From contig NZ_DHDZ01000005.1 in the NCBI RefSeq assembly GCF_002399615.1, positions 1 to 17,386 on the forward strand: a DNA stretch of 17,386 nucleotides. Reading direction: 5' to 3'. Below the pieces are notes generated by a model. That model had not been told where the DNA came from. It did no database searches and worked only from the letters and a program-made list of their open reading frames with translations. This document shows, piece by piece, positions 14,398 through 17,386 of this stretch; position 1 is the stretch's first letter, and every line of letters begins with the position of its first letter. This DNA is from Pedobacter sp. UBA4863. GTDB lineage: Bacteria > Bacteroidota > Bacteroidia > Sphingobacteriales > Sphingobacteriaceae. Both the position numbers and the translations under genes were made by a program.

Positions 14398-15375
14398 TTA
14401 GAAATATCGCGGAGTAGTTAAAGCGCTGCTTTTATAGTTTTTATTTCCAATAATGAACCCTAAAGATAACTCGTGGCTTCCGGAAGAATAGGAATTCAAA
14501 TCCGACAAACTATAGTCGTAAGCATATCCTATCCTAAACTGTTTTGCAACAAAAACTTCAACTAATCCAACAAGCGAATTTTGTTGAAAAGTTCCACTTA
14601 AGTTGTTAGTAGTTTTCCACATATCAACACCCAGTCGGTAAGAACCTCCAATCCACAATACATCTTTAAACAAAAAAGAGGCATTTAAATCTAAATTACC
14701 CACGTTATTAGGGTCGTCACGCAACATAATAGAAGGCTTCGCCTTTACATCTTCATTAACATTTAATATTGCTCCCGCTGTTAAGAAAATGTGTACAGGT
14801 GGCAAAATTATATATTTAGCACGTTGGTTATTTTTGTTAAGGGCAGTAGTTAAGAGGTTATTGGCCGAAAGTCCTGCATAAAATTTAGCATTGTTATAGT
14901 ATATCCCCAATTTGGCATCGGGAGATAAGTGATTTTGAGCTCCACTAAAAGTAGCATCTGTGGGGTCGCCAATGATAGCCTTATCGTTATTTAAAGAGAA
15001 CTGAATAGCGCCCAAGCCCACACCAAAACTCAACCTTGCTTCTGCACCAACAGGCAAACGGTAAGCGTAATTTGCCATTACAGAAGTTTGCCCTTGAATA
15101 TTGATTTTATCATTTAGCACAGAAAGCCCTAAGCCTACATTTTTATTGTTAAAAAAAGCACCATCGGCTATTAACGACTGTGTAATTGGCGCTCCTTTAA
15201 TACCCACCCATTGATTGCGATTAAGCAGGTTAATATTAATGTCTTCCTTGTAGCCCGCATAAGCTGGGTTAACCAATAAGTTGTTAAACATGTATTGGCT
15301 ATAAGTTACTTCATTTTGAGCCAGCACCAAAGACGGACAAACAATAATCAAAAACTGAAATAGAATTTTTTTCAT
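14398..15375 (-). CDS. PorP/SprF family type IX secretion outer-membrane protein
   Basis: A 325-residue predicted outer-membrane beta-barrel of the PorP/SprF family. SprF-type members are needed for secretion of partner proteins carrying a type B C-terminal domain. The start at 15375 is chosen because it begins the signal peptide MKKILFQFLIIVCPSLVLAQ and lies 4 bases after the preceding stop, with AAGG between; an upstream in-frame start would overlap the previous gene by 53 bases. The mature N-terminus has the family pattern YSQYMFNNLLVNPAYAG, then NRNQWVGIKGAPITQSLIAD. Repeated amphipathic strands follow, and the C-terminus ends TPRYF, close to the family ending SPRYF. It sits directly after the type B domain gene, as cognate partners usually do. 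Confidence 0.93.
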   Translation of the reverse strand: MKKILFQFLIIVCPSLVLAQNEVTYSQYMFNNLLVNPAYAGYKEDININLLNRNQWVGIKGAPITQSLIADGAFFNNKNVGLGLSVLNDKINIQGQTSVMANYAYRLPVGAEARLSFGVGLGAIQFSLNNDKAIIGDPTDATFSGAQNHLSPDAKLGIYYNNAKFYAGLSANNLLTTALNKNNQRAKYIILPPVHIFLTAGAILNVNEDVKAKPSIMLRDDPNNVGNLDLNASFLFKDVLWIGGSYRLGVDMWKTTNNLSGTFQQNSLVGLVEVFVAKQFRIGYAYDYSLSDLNSYSSGSHELSLGFIIGNKNYKSSALTTPRYF

Positions 15376-15379
15376 CCTT

Positions 15380-16576
15380 TTAATTCTTAACCATGGTAAT
15401 AACCCCTTTAAAATATTGGTCTGCACCATCAATCTTTACCCTTAAAATGTAAACGTAGGTGCCAGATGTAGCATTTTGGCCATCCCAAAATTTAGCAGAA
15501 CTATAACCATTTACACGGTGAACCAAATTACCTGAACGGTCGAAAATCTTTAGGTCATTATCCGGAAATAGATCGATGTTTTTAACTTCCCAAGTATCAT
15601 TTTTACCATCTCCATCTGGAGAAAAGGCATTATAAAATGATAAAGGCCCAGCATTGGTTATTTGACCGAAAGCAAAAGCAACATTGTTAGCCAAAGGTAA
15701 ATCGGCATTTTTGTGCAAAAATGCCTGGCTCAATTCTGGCAAAAACGCGTTGTTATTTTGAACAGTTGCCGACAATGCCCTATCCCATTGTATATTTCTA
15801 ACCCAGGTTACTACACTAGAGAATTTCTCTGTAGGCGAAACTTGAAACATCGCATCCATTCCGCTAGTTCCGCTCATTCGCTTTAAAATATGGTAATACT
15901 GGTCGTTAACCTCTGTAACCGTATTTGTCTTACTCAGCCTGCTATAGCCCGCTGCACTAGGATCTTTATCTATAAATGAAACTGCAACCGCATTCTCACT
16001 TTTATCTTTGGGCTTAAGCACTACAAAACGCATCATTGTTTTTGTACCCATAGGAAAAAGGTACGCTTCGTCTGCCTTCATGCTTCTCAAAAAAGAGCCT
16101 TCAACACCTAAACTAGTATTAATAAAGCCCTTATTTCTCCGTAACGACAAGGGGCTTTCATTAAGCAAAGTCAACGCTTCTGGAGCAGCAACCCTAATTT
16201 CAGCATCTTCTATATTTAACGTTAACCTCACCTCTACTTTAGCCTTGAGATCATAAATACCGCTTCCTTTTAAAACCAAATGAGGAAAATTAGTTGTATA
16301 TCCAGCAAATGCTAAATTAACCGCATTAAACTCTACCGTACCCACAGAAGCCGGGGCAAACACTTTGTTGCTACCGTAATTGTCCCATTGACCATTTCCT
16401 TCCAACACCATTTGGCCATTATTTAAAATCTCCCCCTCTTTATGATAATACGTGCCATTCACATAAAGCAATGCATCTTTCTCTATAGTTAACTTTACGC
16501 CATCATTAACTATTTGAGCAAACAAAGCACTACTTTGCAAGAGAAAAAACCCAAAAAAACAGAAATGCTTTTTCAT
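15380..16576 (-). CDS. Secreted protein with T9SS type B C-terminal sorting domain
   Basis: A 398-residue secreted protein. It has a signal peptide (about 1-21, ending LFAQ), a beta-rich body of unknown function with a possible beta-helix or filamentous stretch at about 25-130, and a C-terminal domain (about 313-398) of the gliding-motility-associated, T9SS type B kind (TIGR04131-like). The markers are NAFSPDGDGKNDTW, LKIFDRSGNLVH, FWDGQNATSGTYVYILRV and KGVITMVK. Such domains direct export across the outer membrane and surface attachment. The start is 6 bases after the stop of the collagen-like gene, and its stop is 4 bases before the PorP/SprF gene. It could be an anchor or capping subunit for the collagen-like fibre, which has no such domain of its own; that is inference. 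Confidence 0.88.
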   Translation of the reverse strand: MKKHFCFFGFFLLQSSALFAQIVNDGVKLTIEKDALLYVNGTYYHKEGEILNNGQMVLEGNGQWDNYGSNKVFAPASVGTVEFNAVNLAFAGYTTNFPHLVLKGSGIYDLKAKVEVRLTLNIEDAEIRVAAPEALTLLNESPLSLRRNKGFINTSLGVEGSFLRSMKADEAYLFPMGTKTMMRFVVLKPKDKSENAVAVSFIDKDPSAAGYSRLSKTNTVTEVNDQYYHILKRMSGTSGMDAMFQVSPTEKFSSVVTWVRNIQWDRALSATVQNNNAFLPELSQAFLHKNADLPLANNVAFAFGQITNAGPLSFYNAFSPDGDGKNDTWEVKNIDLFPDNDLKIFDRSGNLVHRVNGYSSAKFWDGQNATSGTYVYILRVKIDGADQYFKGVITMVKN

Positions 16577-16582
16577 ATCTAT

Positions 16583-17386
16583 TTATTCTATGGCACCAAT
16601 ATGAAACGTAGCAGAAGGCAAATCTATAGCCGTATCTCCAACATTAATAAATTTAACTTCTATGGTATTTGCTGCCGTAGCTCTTGCATACGCAATGATT
16701 AAGCCATTGGGCAGTTCTATATTTGTTGAAACCGAAACACTAGCCATTAGACCAATTCCCGTTACATTAAAAGTTTGTTTATGAGATGATTTAGCCGCTA
16801 TAGAAGGTAAATCGGCCACTACATTAGCTTTTATAATTGAGGCTAAATAAGAACCATTTACCCCCACTCTTACTTTTCCATCTACAGCTAGCCTAAGTCC
16901 TTCTTTCCTATTAGCAGCAATGATCAATTCTTTAGCATCAGTAGTGCCTAAAAAATCGGCATTTACATCAGGAGTTGTTGTACCACCCTGGTTACCAGCT
17001 CCATTACCACCTCTCAACCAAGCACTTACACTTCCAGAAGGACCTTGCGGCCCAGCTGGGCCTTGCTCTCCCGGGTCACCTTTTACGCCTTGTGGACCCT
17101 GCACACCTTGCGCACCCTGTAAACCTATATCACCTTTGTCGCCTTTATCACCCTTAGGACCTACTGCACCAATGGGGCCAGCCGCTCCAACAGCACCCGC
17201 CGGACCAGTTAATCCGATAGGTCCAACTGCACCAGTTGCACCCGGGTCGCCTTTATCACCCTTTTCGCCTTTATCTCCCTTATCTCCTTTGGCTCCGGTT
17301 AAACCAATAGGACCAACACTCCCTTGTGATCCTGTTGCGCCCGTATCACCCTTGTCGCCTTTATCTCCTTTGGCTCCGGTTAAACC
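16583..17386 (-). CDS. Collagen-like Gly-X-Y repeat surface protein, 5' end beyond the window
   Basis: A partial gene: reading is open from the right edge to the stop at 16583, giving 267 residues. A GTG at 17104 is simply a Val codon inside the repeats, not the start. The first 120 residues are 40 uninterrupted Gly-X-Y triplets, rich in KGD and KGE, which stabilise bacterial collagen triple helices without hydroxyproline. Then come a Gly-rich linker (WLRGGNGAGNQGG), an ADFLGTTDAKEL segment like those in Bacteroidota fibre and adhesin proteins, and a C-terminal beta-rich domain of about 75 residues ending in AANTIEVKFINVGDTAIDLP and FHIGAIE. That last domain resembles those closing phage tail-fibre-like proteins and may trimerise. 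No T9SS C-terminal domain is present. It is the first visible gene of the minus-strand operon. Confidence 0.87.
   Translation of the reverse strand, partial: GLTGAKGDKGDKGDTGATGSQGSVGPIGLTGAKGDKGDKGEKGDKGDPGATGAVGPIGLTGPAGAVGAAGPIGAVGPKGDKGDKGDIGLQGAQGVQGPQGVKGDPGEQGPAGPQGPSGSVSAWLRGGNGAGNQGGTTTPDVNADFLGTTDAKELIIAANRKEGLRLAVDGKVRVGVNGSYLASIIKANVVADLPSIAAKSSHKQTFNVTGIGLMASVSVSTNIELPNGLIIAYARATAANTIEVKFINVGDTAIDLPSATFHIGAIE
17280..17386. repeat. Repeats of 81-bp period in the collagen region
   Basis: The 26-base stretch starting TTATCTCCTTTGG and ending GGTTAAACC occurs exactly at 17280-17305 and at 17361-17386, 81 bases apart (27 codons, nine Gly-X-Y triplets). Related, more diverged copies lie to the left (for example the GPIGLTG-coding parts near 17203-17223). 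The array runs off the right edge. Near-identical copies suggest recent duplication and possible length variation. Confidence 0.75.

Noticed and set aside
15376..15432. Longer start for the PorP/SprF protein at 15432
   Set aside because: It would overlap the preceding gene by 53 bases and put 19 residues before a complete signal peptide; the ATG at 15375 fits better.
16583..17104. A 173-residue gene starting at the GTG at 17104
   Set aside because: The frame stays open to the right edge and encodes perfect Gly-X-Y triplets on both sides of this codon, so it is an internal Val codon and the gene is truncated by the window.
17105..17386. CRISPR-like array because of short repeated units
   Set aside because: Repeats keep the Gly-X-Y frame without interruption, units vary in sequence, and there are no unique spacers; it is a coding repeat.

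Overview
This AT-rich window comes from a member of the Bacteroidota, most likely the family Sphingobacteriaceae (Pedobacter or a close relative). That placement rests on several things visible in the sequence: promoter boxes of the TTTG / TAnnTTTG type, a bamD-rpoZ-coaBC-DUF4835(PorD)-recN neighbourhood, carboxypeptidase-regulatory-like secreted proteins, and a type IX secretion (T9SS) cassette. The genus is an inference from overall protein style, not a search result.

Left part, all on the plus strand (130-9354). bamD (outer-membrane protein assembly lipoprotein) and rpoZ (RNA polymerase omega) form a tight pair, followed by coaBC (coenzyme A synthesis) behind its own promoter, and a DUF4835/PorD protein. 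A BlaI-type repressor and an M56 (BlaR1-like) membrane metallopeptidase follow as a two-gene unit. This unit is flanked by hairpins on both sides and is preceded by a promoter carrying two identical TACGAA-N4-TTCGTA dyads. The M56 protein has no penicillin-binding sensor domain; it ends in six tandem 23-residue repeats. recN (DNA repair ATPase) and a secreted carboxypeptidase-regulatory-like protein complete this part, which closes at a strong hairpin terminator shared with the next, convergent gene.

Middle part (9440-12225). A Tat-signal-bearing Gfo/Idh/MocA oxidoreductase (minus strand) and a ROK-family transcriptional regulator (plus strand) are divergently arranged around a 200-bp AT-rich spacer, suggesting a small sugar-responsive locus.

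Right part (12403 to the right edge), all on the minus strand and apparently one operon read from right to left. Its genes are a collagen-like Gly-X-Y fibre protein (5' end beyond the window), a secreted protein with a T9SS type B C-terminal domain, a PorP/SprF-family outer-membrane protein, and a PorE-like protein with TPR, beta-propeller, CRD and OmpA domains. Gaps between genes are only 4-12 bp. The arrangement suggests a dedicated export-and-anchoring module for a collagen-like surface fibre, and is the most interesting part of the window.

No rRNA, tRNA, insertion sequence, CRISPR array or origin was recognised. No gene-free stretch exceeds 300 bases; the longest (3720-3950) holds a terminator, a dyad, a promoter and twin operators.
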